Assembly (NCBI RefSeq): GCF_000719265.1
Contig: NZ_JOFL01000043.1
Location: 1 to 19,548, forward strand
DNA length: 19,548 bases
Reading direction: 5' to 3'
From: Streptomyces roseoverticillatus
GTDB taxonomy: Bacteria; Actinomycetota; Actinomycetes; Streptomycetales; Streptomycetaceae
The position numbers and the translations under genes are program-made. Numbering within the stretch: position 1 is the stretch's first letter; each line of letters opens with the position of its first letter. Positions 12,877-19,548 of the stretch are shown one piece after another. The notes under the pieces are model-generated. The model saw nothing but the letters and a program-made list of their open reading frames with translations. It had not been told where the DNA came from and searched no databases.

Positions 12877-14742
12877 ATGGATCAGTCCTTGTCACTCCAG
12901 TCCGTGCCCGCTTGGTTCGTCGTCCTCCCCGACACCGACGCGGCGGGCGCCCTCGCCGCGAGGGCGCTCACCTTCGCCTCCCGCAGCCTGTGCCACGCCT
13001 CGGGACGGCCCTGGATCGTGGGCCGCTGGGACCCGGGGACGGCCGTGACGGGCGCGCACCGGGACACGCGGGTCGTGGTGATCGGGGAGCACGCCGTCAC
13101 ACCGCCCGACGCCGAACGGGCCGCCGCCGCGGTGTCCGGCACCGCTTCGGCGTCCGCCCTGGACCGCCTCGCCGGCCGGCCCGGCACCTTCCACCTGATG
13201 GCCACCGTCGCCGGACGGGTCCGGATCCAGGGCGGTGTCGTCGGGCTGCGGCGCGTCTTCCACGCCGAGGCCACGACGCCCGGCGGCGGACCGGTGAGCG
13301 TGGCGTCCGACCGTGCCGACGTGCTCGCCGAACTGGTGGGCGCCGGACTCGACGAGCGCCGTATCGCCCTCGAAATGCTCGCCTCGGGCGTGCCCTACCC
13401 GTGGCACGGCGGTCCTCTCTGGCGCGGGGTGCACGCCGTGCCCGGCGGCCATCGCCTGACGCTCGACGCCGGCGGCCGGGCCCGCACCACCCGGTGGTGG
13501 TCACCGCCCGACCCCGTCCTCCCGCTCGCCGCGGGCGCCGCGCACCTGAGGGAAGCGCTCACCGAAGCGGTCGCCGTACGCACCCGCGGGCGCGGCCTGG
13601 TGTCGTCCGACCTGGGAGGCCTGGACTCCACAGCGGTGTGCTGCACGGCGGCCCGCGGCGGCGCTGAGGTCGTCGCCTACACCGCCGCCGTCCATGACGA
13701 GGCCGGCGACGACGTGTACTGGGCCGGGCGCACCGTACGGGCGCTGGGCGGCGTCGAGCACCACATCGTCCCGGCCCGCGAGGTGGCCATGACGTTCGAC
13801 GGCATCGACGGCCTGCGGGACATCCTCGACACGCCCAGCATCCTCACCGTCGACCGCCACCGCCGCATGGGCATCATCGAACGGGCCGCGGCCCGCGGAT
13901 CCGGCCTCCACCTCACCGGCCTGGGCGGCGACGAGCTCCTGGCCGGCACGCCCGCCCGGCTGCACACGCTGCTGCTCACCCACCCCTTCGTCGCACTGCA
14001 CGCGATACGCGGGTACGCCGCCAAATACCGCTGGTCCCGGCGGGCGGTGCTGCGCCGGCTCCTGGACCGCAGGTCCTACGACGCCTGGCTCGGCCGCCTC
14101 GCCCGCGACCTCACCGGGCCGCCCGCCCCCGTCGAGGAGCCGCTGCTCGACTGGGCCGTCCCGCCCCGGATGCCGCCGTGGGCCACGCCCGACGCGGTCC
14201 TCGCGGCGCGGGAGCTGCTCCGCGCCCCCCGGACCCCGGCCGGGCCCCGGGGCAGGAACCGCGGCGAACACCGCGAACTGGCCGCGATGGACGGCATCTC
14301 CCAGTGGGTCCGGCACATCGGCCAGATGGCCGCGCCCCTGGCCATCGAGGTCTGCGCGCCCTACTACGACGCCCGCGTCATCGAGGCGGCCCTCGCCGTC
14401 CGCCCGCAGGAGCGGATCACCCCCTGGCGCTACAAGCCGCTCATCGTCGAGGCCATGCGCGGCATCGTGCCCGAAGCCAGCCGCACCCGCAGCACCAAGG
14501 CCAACGCCACGTTCGAGGAGGAGGCGGGACTGCGCCGCCACCGCCGGGCCCTGCTGACGCTGTGCGAGGACTCCCGGCTGGTCCGGCTCGGCCTGGCCGA
14601 CGGGAAGGCGCTGCACGCATGGTGCCGCCGCGCCCTCTCCGCGGAGACGGAGAGCTACCTGCTCCACCCCACCATCGCCTGCGAAGTGTGGCTGCGCTCC
14701 CGGGAGATGACCCCCCTGCCCGCCGCCGACCGGAAGGCGTGA
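12877..14742 (+). CDS. Lasso cyclase (C), asparagine-synthetase-like
   Basis: This 621-aa protein has an N-terminal region related to glutamine amidotransferases but without a catalytic N-terminal Cys (about 1-210; PLWRGVHAVPGGHRLTL), and a C-terminal ATP-pyrophosphatase domain. The PP-loop is SSDLGGLDSTAV (residues 243-254), and TGLGGDELLAG (347-357) is the second active-site segment. Lasso cyclases adenylate the side-chain carboxylate of Asp8/Glu and let the freed N-terminus attack it, forming the ring around the threaded tail; here the acceptor should be core Asp8. The PP-loop lacks the first Ser of the usual SGGxDS (it reads LGGLDS). ATG 12877 follows GGAGGG (12862-12867) at 9 nt. It sits between the precursor and B1, 4 bp before the B1 start. 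Confidence 0.92.
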   Translation: MDQSLSLQSVPAWFVVLPDTDAAGALAARALTFASRSLCHASGRPWIVGRWDPGTAVTGAHRDTRVVVIGEHAVTPPDAERAAAAVSGTASASALDRLAGRPGTFHLMATVAGRVRIQGGVVGLRRVFHAEATTPGGGPVSVASDRADVLAELVGAGLDERRIALEMLASGVPYPWHGGPLWRGVHAVPGGHRLTLDAGGRARTTRWWSPPDPVLPLAAGAAHLREALTEAVAVRTRGRGLVSSDLGGLDSTAVCCTAARGGAEVVAYTAAVHDEAGDDVYWAGRTVRALGGVEHHIVPAREVAMTFDGIDGLRDILDTPSILTVDRHRRMGIIERAAARGSGLHLTGLGGDELLAGTPARLHTLLLTHPFVALHAIRGYAAKYRWSRRAVLRRLLDRRSYDAWLGRLARDLTGPPAPVEEPLLDWAVPPRMPPWATPDAVLAARELLRAPRTPAGPRGRNRGEHRELAAMDGISQWVRHIGQMAAPLAIEVCAPYYDARVIEAALAVRPQERITPWRYKPLIVEAMRGIVPEASRTRSTKANATFEEEAGLRRHRRALLTLCEDSRLVRLGLADGKALHAWCRRALSAETESYLLHPTIACEVWLRSREMTPLPAADRKA

Positions 14743-14746
14743 AACC

Positions 14747-15004
14747 GTGCCCGCACTCAAGCCCGGCGTCCTGATGACCGAGACCGAGTACGGCATCGCG
14801 CTGCTCGACCAGGAGAGCGCCGAATACTGGACGCTCAACCCGACGGCCGCCCTCGTCCTGCGGACGCTGCTGGACGGACACGGCCCCGGACGGGCGGCCG
14901 AGATCCTGACGGCCCGGTACGACGGCGCCGAAGCCGGCGAGGTCGGCGAGGACGTCCGCCGCATCATCGACGAGCTGCGCTCGGCAGGACTGCTCACTCC
15001 GTAG
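14747..15004 (+). CDS. PqqD-like RiPP recognition element (B1)
   Basis: The 85-aa protein has the size and pattern of stand-alone PqqD/RRE proteins of lasso clusters: an N-terminal beta hairpin (PGVLMTETEYGIALLDQESAEYWTL, positions 7-31) followed by three helices (NPTAALVLRTLLDG, AAEILTARYDG, VGEDVRRIIDELRSAGLL). It binds the YxxP leader motif of the precursor and delivers it to B2. The start is GTG 14747, 4 bp after the cyclase stop, with GGAAGG (14732-14737) at 9 nt inside the cyclase gene, so translational coupling is likely. Cytosolic partner of B2 and the leader. Confidence 0.92.
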   Translation: MPALKPGVLMTETEYGIALLDQESAEYWTLNPTAALVLRTLLDGHGPGRAAEILTARYDGAEAGEVGEDVRRIIDELRSAGLLTP

Positions 15005-15064
15005 GACGCCCTGCCGCCCGGTGGCCGTCCGCCGGACCTCGTTCCCCGACCGTAGAGGCACGCC

Positions 15065-15481
15065 ATGTCGACACCGGAAGCGATCCCCTACCAGCCCCGC
15101 TCGATCCCCCTGGGCCGCCGCTGCGTGGCACGGCTGGCCGTGGGCTGCGCCCACCTGCTGGCCACCCAGCCCCCTGCCCGGATCCGCGCCGTCCTGTGCA
15201 GGCTGCGGCGCGGCGCCCGGCCCGCCACGCTCGCCGAGGCGAGCACGGCACGGCGCACGGTCCTCGCCGTGAGCCTCGCCGCCGGAGGCCACAAGGGGTG
15301 TCTGCCGCGCTCCCTGGCCACCGTGCTGCTCTGCCGCTGGTACGGCCACTGGCCCACCTGGTGCGTCGGCGTGCGCAGCCGCCCGCCGTTCGCCGCGCAC
15401 GCCTGGGTGGAGGCCGAAGGCGTCCTCGTCGGCGAAGGCGCCCCGGCCGACTACTTCCAGCGCTTCTTCACCGTGGAGTGA
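15065..15481 (+). CDS. Lasso leader peptidase (B2), transglutaminase-like
   Basis: This 138-aa protein fits the short B2 cysteine proteases of the transglutaminase-like fold. The catalytic Cys79 is in GHKGCLPRSLA and His112 is in FAAHAWVEAEG; the supporting acid in this segment is probably Glu118, where many relatives have Asp (HAWVEVDG). The N-terminal half (residues 18-70) is helical, as usual for the family. It removes the leader after Thr-Gly, probably when the leader is bound to B1. ATG 15065 is preceded by AGAGG (15054-15058) at 6 nt and lies 60 bp after the B1 stop. The next gene starts 4 bp after its stop. Confidence 0.9.
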   Translation: MSTPEAIPYQPRSIPLGRRCVARLAVGCAHLLATQPPARIRAVLCRLRRGARPATLAEASTARRTVLAVSLAAGGHKGCLPRSLATVLLCRWYGHWPTWCVGVRSRPPFAAHAWVEAEGVLVGEGAPADYFQRFFTVE

Positions 15482-15485
15482 GCCC

Positions 15486-17306
15486 ATGACCGCGCCGCCC
15501 TCCGTAGAGACTCCCCGGACCGGCCCTCCCGCCCCCGCGCGGGCCGGCGCGCGGGAGGGCCCGGGCCGGTCGTGGCCGGGGCAGCGGGCTCTGCTGGACC
15601 ACCTGCGCCCGCAGAAGTGGCGCATGGCCGCGGGCGTCGCCCTGGGGCTCACCGGCAGCGTCATGGGCCTGGCCCAGCCCTTGGCGGCCAAGCGCGTGAT
15701 GGACGACATGGGCCGGGGGGCGCCGGCCGCCGGCCCCGTTCTGCTGCTCAGCCTGCTGGTCGTGGCCGGAGCGGTCCTCGCGGGCCTCGGGCACTACGTG
15801 CTGCAGTGGTCAGCCGAATCCGTCGTCTGCACCGCCAGGTGCAGGCTGGCCGACCGCCTCCTGCGGCTGCGCGTGCCCGTCGTGGAGGGCTCCGAACCGG
15901 GCGACCTGATATCCCGGGTGACGTCCGACACGACTCTGCTGCGCCAGACCGCGCCCCAGGCGGTGTCGGCGGCGGTCACCGGCACCCTGGTCACCGCGGC
16001 GACGGTCGTCATGATGGGGCTGCTCGACGCCGTGCTGCTGGGCGTCACCCTCGGCGTGATCGCCTTCGCCGGGGTCGTCGTCGCGGTCGTGGCCCCGCGG
16101 ATCGGTCGCGCCACGCACGGCACGCAGGAGGCGGTGGGTCGTATCGGGGCGGCGCTGGAGCGGGTGATGGGCGCCTTCCGCACCGTCAAGGCGTCGGGCG
16201 CCGAGCGGCACGAGGCGGCTGCGCTGGCCGGGGCGGCCGAACGCGCCCGGCGCACCGGGGTACGGGCCGCGGCCTGGGAGGCCGTGTCAGCGACGACGTC
16301 GGCGGTGATCATCCAGGTCAGCTTCCTCGTGGTGCTCGGTGTGGGGGGCGCGCGCGTCACCTCCGGCGCGACGGAGGTCTCCACGCTCGTCGCCTTCCTG
16401 CTCTACCTCTTCGCCCTCGCCCCGCGCATCGGGCAACTGGTCGAAGGCGTCGGCCAGGTCCAGGTGGGGGCCGCCGCCGCGGTCCGCATCGCACAGGCCG
16501 AAGAGCTGGAGACGGAGGAGCTGGAGACGGAGGAGCTGGAGAGCAACGAGGGGGCAGAAGTCAGGCGTGTGCCCCTCAGCGTGTCGTTCGACCGGGTGAG
16601 CTTCGCGTACCGGCCCGGGCTGCCCCGCGTCCACCACCAGGTCTCCTTCACCGTGCCCGCGCGCGGCCTGACCGCGTTCGTGGGCCCGTCCGGCGCGGGC
16701 AAGACCACGGTCTTCTCCCTGATCGAGCGCTTCTACGAACAGGATTCCGGCCGCGTGCTCCTGGGCGGCGAGGACGTACGGCAGTGGCCGCTGGCCCGGC
16801 TCCGCGCGTCCATCGGCTACGTGGAGCAGGACGTTCCCGTCCTCGCCGGCACCCTGCGGGACAACCTGACGCTCGGCACTCCCGACCCCGGCGCCGCGGA
16901 ACTCGCCCGCGTCCTGCGGCTGGCCCGCCTGGACCTGCTCGCGGACCGCCTGCCGGACGGCTTGGACACCGACGTCGGCCACCGCGGCAGCCGCCTCTCC
17001 GGCGGCGAGCGGCAACGCGTGGCGATCGCCCGCGCCCTGCTCCGCCGTCCCGGCCTGCTCCTGCTGGACGAGGTCACGTCCCAGCTCGACGCCGCCAACG
17101 AGGCGGCGCTGCGCGACACCATCACCGACACCGCTCGCCACACCACCGTCCTGGTGGTCGCCCACCGGCTCTCCACCGTGACCACGGCGGACCGGATCGT
17201 GGTCATGCAGGCGGGACGCGTACGGGCGGCCGGCACCCATGCCGAGCTGCTGGCGCGCGACGCGCTCTACCGTGACCTGGCGAGCACACAGCTGCTCGGC
17301 CCGTAG
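15486..17306 (+). CDS. Lasso cluster ABC exporter (D), fused TMD-NBD half transporter
   Basis: This 606-aa protein has a Pro/Ala-rich N-terminus (about 1-35), a six-helix type-1 exporter membrane domain (about 45-335), a Glu-rich linker with a tandem repeat (about 339-355), and a nucleotide-binding domain: Walker A GPSGAGKTT (K406), Q-loop YVEQDV, signature LSGGERQ (from L504), Walker B LLLLDE (D528, E529), H-loop H560. All catalytic residues are present, so a homodimer would be active. It should export the mature lasso peptide and confer self-immunity; no C39 peptidase domain is present, as expected with B2 doing the cleavage. GGAG (15475-15478) lies 7 nt before ATG 15486, inside the B2 3' end. 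Confidence 0.92.
   Translation: MTAPPSVETPRTGPPAPARAGAREGPGRSWPGQRALLDHLRPQKWRMAAGVALGLTGSVMGLAQPLAAKRVMDDMGRGAPAAGPVLLLSLLVVAGAVLAGLGHYVLQWSAESVVCTARCRLADRLLRLRVPVVEGSEPGDLISRVTSDTTLLRQTAPQAVSAAVTGTLVTAATVVMMGLLDAVLLGVTLGVIAFAGVVVAVVAPRIGRATHGTQEAVGRIGAALERVMGAFRTVKASGAERHEAAALAGAAERARRTGVRAAAWEAVSATTSAVIIQVSFLVVLGVGGARVTSGATEVSTLVAFLLYLFALAPRIGQLVEGVGQVQVGAAAAVRIAQAEELETEELETEELESNEGAEVRRVPLSVSFDRVSFAYRPGLPRVHHQVSFTVPARGLTAFVGPSGAGKTTVFSLIERFYEQDSGRVLLGGEDVRQWPLARLRASIGYVEQDVPVLAGTLRDNLTLGTPDPGAAELARVLRLARLDLLADRLPDGLDTDVGHRGSRLSGGERQRVAIARALLRRPGLLLLDEVTSQLDAANEAALRDTITDTARHTTVLVVAHRLSTVTTADRIVVMQAGRVRAAGTHAELLARDALYRDLASTQLLGP
16503..16541 (+). repeat. In-frame 15-bp tandem repeat in the exporter linker (2.6 copies)
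   Basis: GAGCTGGAGACGGAG occurs twice perfectly (16503-16517, 16518-16532) and partly a third time (16533-16541), encoding ELETE ELETE ELE. It lies in the linker between membrane and ATPase domains of the D transporter. Identical copies indicate a recent expansion. Confidence 0.9.
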
Positions 17307-17346
17307 GCCGTGTGCTTGCGTTCTCCCCGGCCCTCGGGTGCGACGC

Positions 17347-17377
17347 TTGAACTCAAGGTTGGTTGAGGTTCTAGCGT
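17347..17377 (+). promoter_or_regulatory. MerR/SoxR-type promoter of the second ABC exporter
   Basis: TTGAAC (17347-17352) and TAGCGT (17372-17377) are separated by exactly 19 bp, the long spacer typical of MerR-family-activated promoters. Within it lies the dyad ACTCAAG (17351-17357) / GTTGAGG (17362-17368), close to the SoxR-type CCTCAAG-N4-CTTGAGG. Transcription would start about 27 nt before ATG 17411. No merR gene is in the window. Confidence 0.65.
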
Positions 17378-17410
17378 GCGGGTGTACCGACGTCTCCCGA
17401 GGAGAGCCCC

Positions 17411-19303
17411 ATGAGCATGGAAGTCACGGCGTGGACATCGCTGCACAGCGCGATGAACGCCGAACAGGGCCGGCGGCCCCTCTCACGGGCCACCGTGCGC
17501 CGCATCGCCGCGTTCGCGCGGCCGCACCGGCGGAAGCTGGGGCAGTTCCTGCTGCTGAGCGTGGTCATGGCGCTGCTCGCGGTGGCGACGCCGATCCTGG
17601 CCGGACGCGTCGTCGAGGGGATCGTGCACGGCGACGACACCGGGACCGTCGTCCGGCTCGCCCTGCTCATCGCGGTGCTCGCCGTCGCGGAGGCGGGCCT
17701 GGGGCTGCTGACCCGCTGGCTGTCGGCGACCCTCGGCGAGGGCCTCATCCTCGACCTGCGGACCGCGGTCTTCGACCACGTGCAGCGGATGCCGGTCGCC
17801 TTCTTCACCCGCACCCGCACCGGCGCACTCGTCAGCCGCCTGAACAACGACGTGATCGGCGCCCAGCGGGCCTTCAGCAACACCCTGTCCGGCGTCGCCT
17901 CCAACATCGTCACTCTCGTCCTGACGCTCGGCGTGATGCTCAGCATCTCCTGGCAGATCACGCTGCTCGCGCTCGTCCTGCTGCCGGTATTCGTCGTGCC
18001 CGCCCGCCGGATGGGCGCGCGCATGGCCGGGCTGCAGCGCGAGGCGGCCGCGCACAACGCCGCGATGAGCAGCCGGATGACCGAGCGGTTCTCCGCGCCG
18101 GGCGCCACCCTCGTCAAGCTGTTCGGCCGGCCCGCGGACGAGTCCACCGAGTTCGCGGCCCGCGCCCGCGCGGTGCGGGACATCGGCGTCCGCACCGCCA
18201 TGGCGCAGTCGGCGTTCATCACGGCCCTCACTCTCGTCTCCGCGCTGGCCCTGGCCCTCGTCTACGGCCTCGGCGGCTTCTACGCGCTGCACGGCCGGCT
18301 GGAGCCGGGAGCCGTCGTCGCGCTCGCCCTCCTCCTCACCCGCCTCTACGCCCCGCTCACCGCGCTGGCCGGCGCCCGTGTCGAGGTGATGAGCGCCCTC
18401 GTCAGCTTCGAGCGCGTCTTCGAGGTCCTCGACCTCGAACCGCTGATCGCCGAGAAGCCGGGCGCACGGAAGGTGCCGGACGGGCCGGTCTCCGTCGAGT
18501 TCGACGGCGTACGGTTCGGCTACCCGTCCGCCGACAAGGTCTCCCTCGCCTCCCTGGAGGAGGTCGCCGGCCTGGACACCCGCGGCGGCGCCGAGGTCCT
18601 GCACGGAGTCTCCTTCCGCGCCGAACCCGGCCGCATGGTCGCCCTCGTGGGCTCCTCCGGCGCGGGGAAGTCCACCATCGCCCAGCTGCTGCCGCGGCTG
18701 TACGACGCCGACGCCGGAACCGTACGCCTCGGCGGCGTCGACGTGCGCGACCTGAGCGCCGACTCCATCCGCGAGACGCTCGGCATGGTCACCCAGGACG
18801 GGCACCTCTTCCACGACACGGTCCGCGCCAACCTCCTCATCGCCCGGCCGGACGCCGCCGAGGACGAGGTCTGGGACGCGCTGCGGCGCTCCCGCCTGGA
18901 CGGCCTGGTGGCCGCCCTGCCCGACGGGCTGGACACGGTCGTCGGCGAGCGCGGCTACCGGCTCTCCGGCGGCGAGCGGCAGCGGCTGACCATCGCCCGC
19001 CTGCTGCTGGCCCGCCAGCGCGTCGTCATCCTGGACGAGGCGACCGCCCACCTCGACTCGACCTCCGAAGCCGCCGTCCAGGAGGCGCTGGCCGAAGCCC
19101 TGGAGGGCCGCACGGCCGTGGTGATCGCCCACCGGCTGTCCACGGTGCGCGCCGCCGACCTCATCCTCGTCGTCGAGGACGGCCGGGTCGTCGAACGCGG
19201 CACCCACAGCGAGCTGCTGGCCGCAGGAGGACGCTACGAGGAGCTGCACCGCACGCAGTTCGCCCGCGTGAAGGCGGACGGGGAGGCGGAGCCCGTCGGC
19301 TGA
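17411..19303 (+). CDS. Second ABC exporter, fused TMD-NBD half transporter
   Basis: This 630-aa protein has a short N-terminal tail, a six-helix type-1 membrane domain (about 45-330; the coupling segment LRTAVFDHVQRMPVAFF is clear) and an ATPase domain: Walker A GSSGAGKST (K420), signature LSGGERQ (from L518), Walker B VVILDE (D542, E543), H-loop H574. All motifs are intact, so it can work as a homodimer. Such exporters move drugs, lipids or peptides. An insertion of about 20 residues (SADKVSLASLEEVAGLDTRG) sits before Walker A in the NBD strand region, common in this actinobacterial group. ATG 17411 follows GAGGAG (17399-17404) at 6 nt. It has its own MerR-type promoter, 104 bp after the lasso exporter, so it is probably separate from the lasso operon. 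Confidence 0.9.
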   Translation: MSMEVTAWTSLHSAMNAEQGRRPLSRATVRRIAAFARPHRRKLGQFLLLSVVMALLAVATPILAGRVVEGIVHGDDTGTVVRLALLIAVLAVAEAGLGLLTRWLSATLGEGLILDLRTAVFDHVQRMPVAFFTRTRTGALVSRLNNDVIGAQRAFSNTLSGVASNIVTLVLTLGVMLSISWQITLLALVLLPVFVVPARRMGARMAGLQREAAAHNAAMSSRMTERFSAPGATLVKLFGRPADESTEFAARARAVRDIGVRTAMAQSAFITALTLVSALALALVYGLGGFYALHGRLEPGAVVALALLLTRLYAPLTALAGARVEVMSALVSFERVFEVLDLEPLIAEKPGARKVPDGPVSVEFDGVRFGYPSADKVSLASLEEVAGLDTRGGAEVLHGVSFRAEPGRMVALVGSSGAGKSTIAQLLPRLYDADAGTVRLGGVDVRDLSADSIRETLGMVTQDGHLFHDTVRANLLIARPDAAEDEVWDALRRSRLDGLVAALPDGLDTVVGERGYRLSGGERQRLTIARLLLARQRVVILDEATAHLDSTSEAAVQEALAEALEGRTAVVIAHRLSTVRAADLILVVEDGRVVERGTHSELLAAGGRYEELHRTQFARVKADGEAEPVG

Positions 19304-19326
19304 ACGGACGTCATGCTGAACGGCAG

Positions 19327-19365
19327 CGGCCCGTCCGCCGGCATCCGGTGCCGGCGGACGGGCCG
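19327..19365. terminator. Strong bidirectional terminator hairpin
   Basis: A perfect 16-bp stem CGGCCCGTCCGCCGGC (19327-19342) / GCCGGCGGACGGGCCG (19350-19365) with a 7-nt loop. It lies between the stop of the second exporter and the stop of the convergent minus-strand gene, 15 bp before the latter, and can serve both. Confidence 0.85.
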
Positions 19366-19380
19366 TCCGTACGCGTGCTG

Positions 19381-19548
19381 CTACTCGCCCTGACGGAGCG
19401 CCAGGGCCGCGCGCTTCACGGCGGCCGCGACGGACTCCGTGGCGCCCGGGTTGAAGACGCTGGGGATGATGTAGTTGGCGTTGAGTTCGTCCTCGGTGAC
19501 GACGTCGGCGAGGGCGCCGGCGGCCGCGAGCATCATGCCGGTGTCGAC
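19381..19548 (-). CDS. C-terminal end of a probable malic enzyme (5' end outside window)
   Basis: On the minus strand the frame is open from the window edge to TAG 19381-19383, giving 55 residues. The segment ALADVVTEDELNANYIIPSVF followed by a helical AAAVKRAALALRQGE matches my recollection of the C-terminus of bacterial NAD(P)-dependent malic enzymes, where LxxNYIIPS(x)F is conserved after the NAD domain. Malic enzyme decarboxylates malate to pyruvate in the cytosol. Only the last helices are visible, so the cofactor type cannot be judged. The gene converges on the second ABC exporter. Confidence 0.65.
   Translation of the reverse strand, partial: VDTGMMLAAAGALADVVTEDELNANYIIPSVFNPGATESVAAAVKRAALALRQGE

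Noticed and set aside
13501..15066. Long minus-strand open frame opposite the lasso cyclase and B1
   Set aside because: The plus-strand genes have full catalytic motifs; the antisense product is low complexity and lacks a ribosome site.
17483..19249. 588-codon minus-strand frame opposite the second ABC exporter
   Set aside because: Shadow of the exporter's codon bias, rich in Asp/Gly/Gln without recognisable domains.
15486..19303. The two adjacent ABC exporters forming a heterodimer
   Set aside because: Both ATPase domains have complete catalytic motifs, and the second gene has its own MerR-type promoter.

Overview
The window is very GC-rich, with strong G/C bias at third codon positions. 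Coding is dense, several starts look leaderless, and the protein families are typical of Streptomyces: a TerD-domain protein, an HpnB-type glycosyltransferase, GabD1-type succinate-semialdehyde dehydrogenase, a lasso-peptide cluster, and a lipoprotein with a long Pro/Ser/Gly-rich stalk. I infer a chromosomal segment of Streptomyces or a close relative. I see no tRNA, rRNA, insertion sequence, integrase or CRISPR array.

Layout. Positions 1-3519 (+) hold the 3' end of a proline-rich single-pass membrane protein, a lipoprotein with a low-complexity stalk, and a two-domain TerD-family protein. Positions 3533-4702 (-) encode an HpnB-like glycosyltransferase. Positions 4815-7872 (+) hold four separately promoted genes: a glutamate-racemase-like protein, a small membrane protein, a Nudix hydrolase and a CynR-like LysR regulator. 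Each has a -10-like hexamer 6-7 nt before its start codon, which suggests leaderless mRNAs. Positions 7790-8954 (-) hold a DedA-family membrane protein, whose 3' end overlaps cynR tail to tail by 83 bp, and a small uncharacterised protein. A roughly 500-bp gene-free region follows, ending in a hairpin-rich leader for an MdtH-like MFS exporter (9454-10824). Next is a gabD1-type dehydrogenase (11013-12422).

The centrepiece is a complete lasso-peptide cluster at 12554-17306, in the order A-C-B1-B2-D. It has a 35-residue precursor (leader motif YxxPxL...G.....TG, predicted 16-residue core LKDHGPKDVLGGKQVL with a Leu1-Asp8 ring), an asparagine-synthetase-like cyclase, a PqqD-like recognition element, a transglutaminase-like leader peptidase and an ABC exporter. 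The expected maturation is as follows: B1 binds the leader, B2 cleaves after the TG, C closes the macrolactam with ATP, and D exports the product. A promoter, a perfect 12-bp palindrome and a hairpin lie upstream of the precursor gene. A 14-bp-stem hairpin between A and C probably sets the ratio of precursor to enzymes. The core resembles lagmysin as I recall it, but most positions differ.

Downstream, a second ABC exporter (17411-19303) has its own promoter with the 19-bp spacer and SoxR-like dyad typical of MerR-family control. A 16-bp-stem terminator separates it from the 3' end of a probable malic enzyme gene on the minus strand at the window edge.
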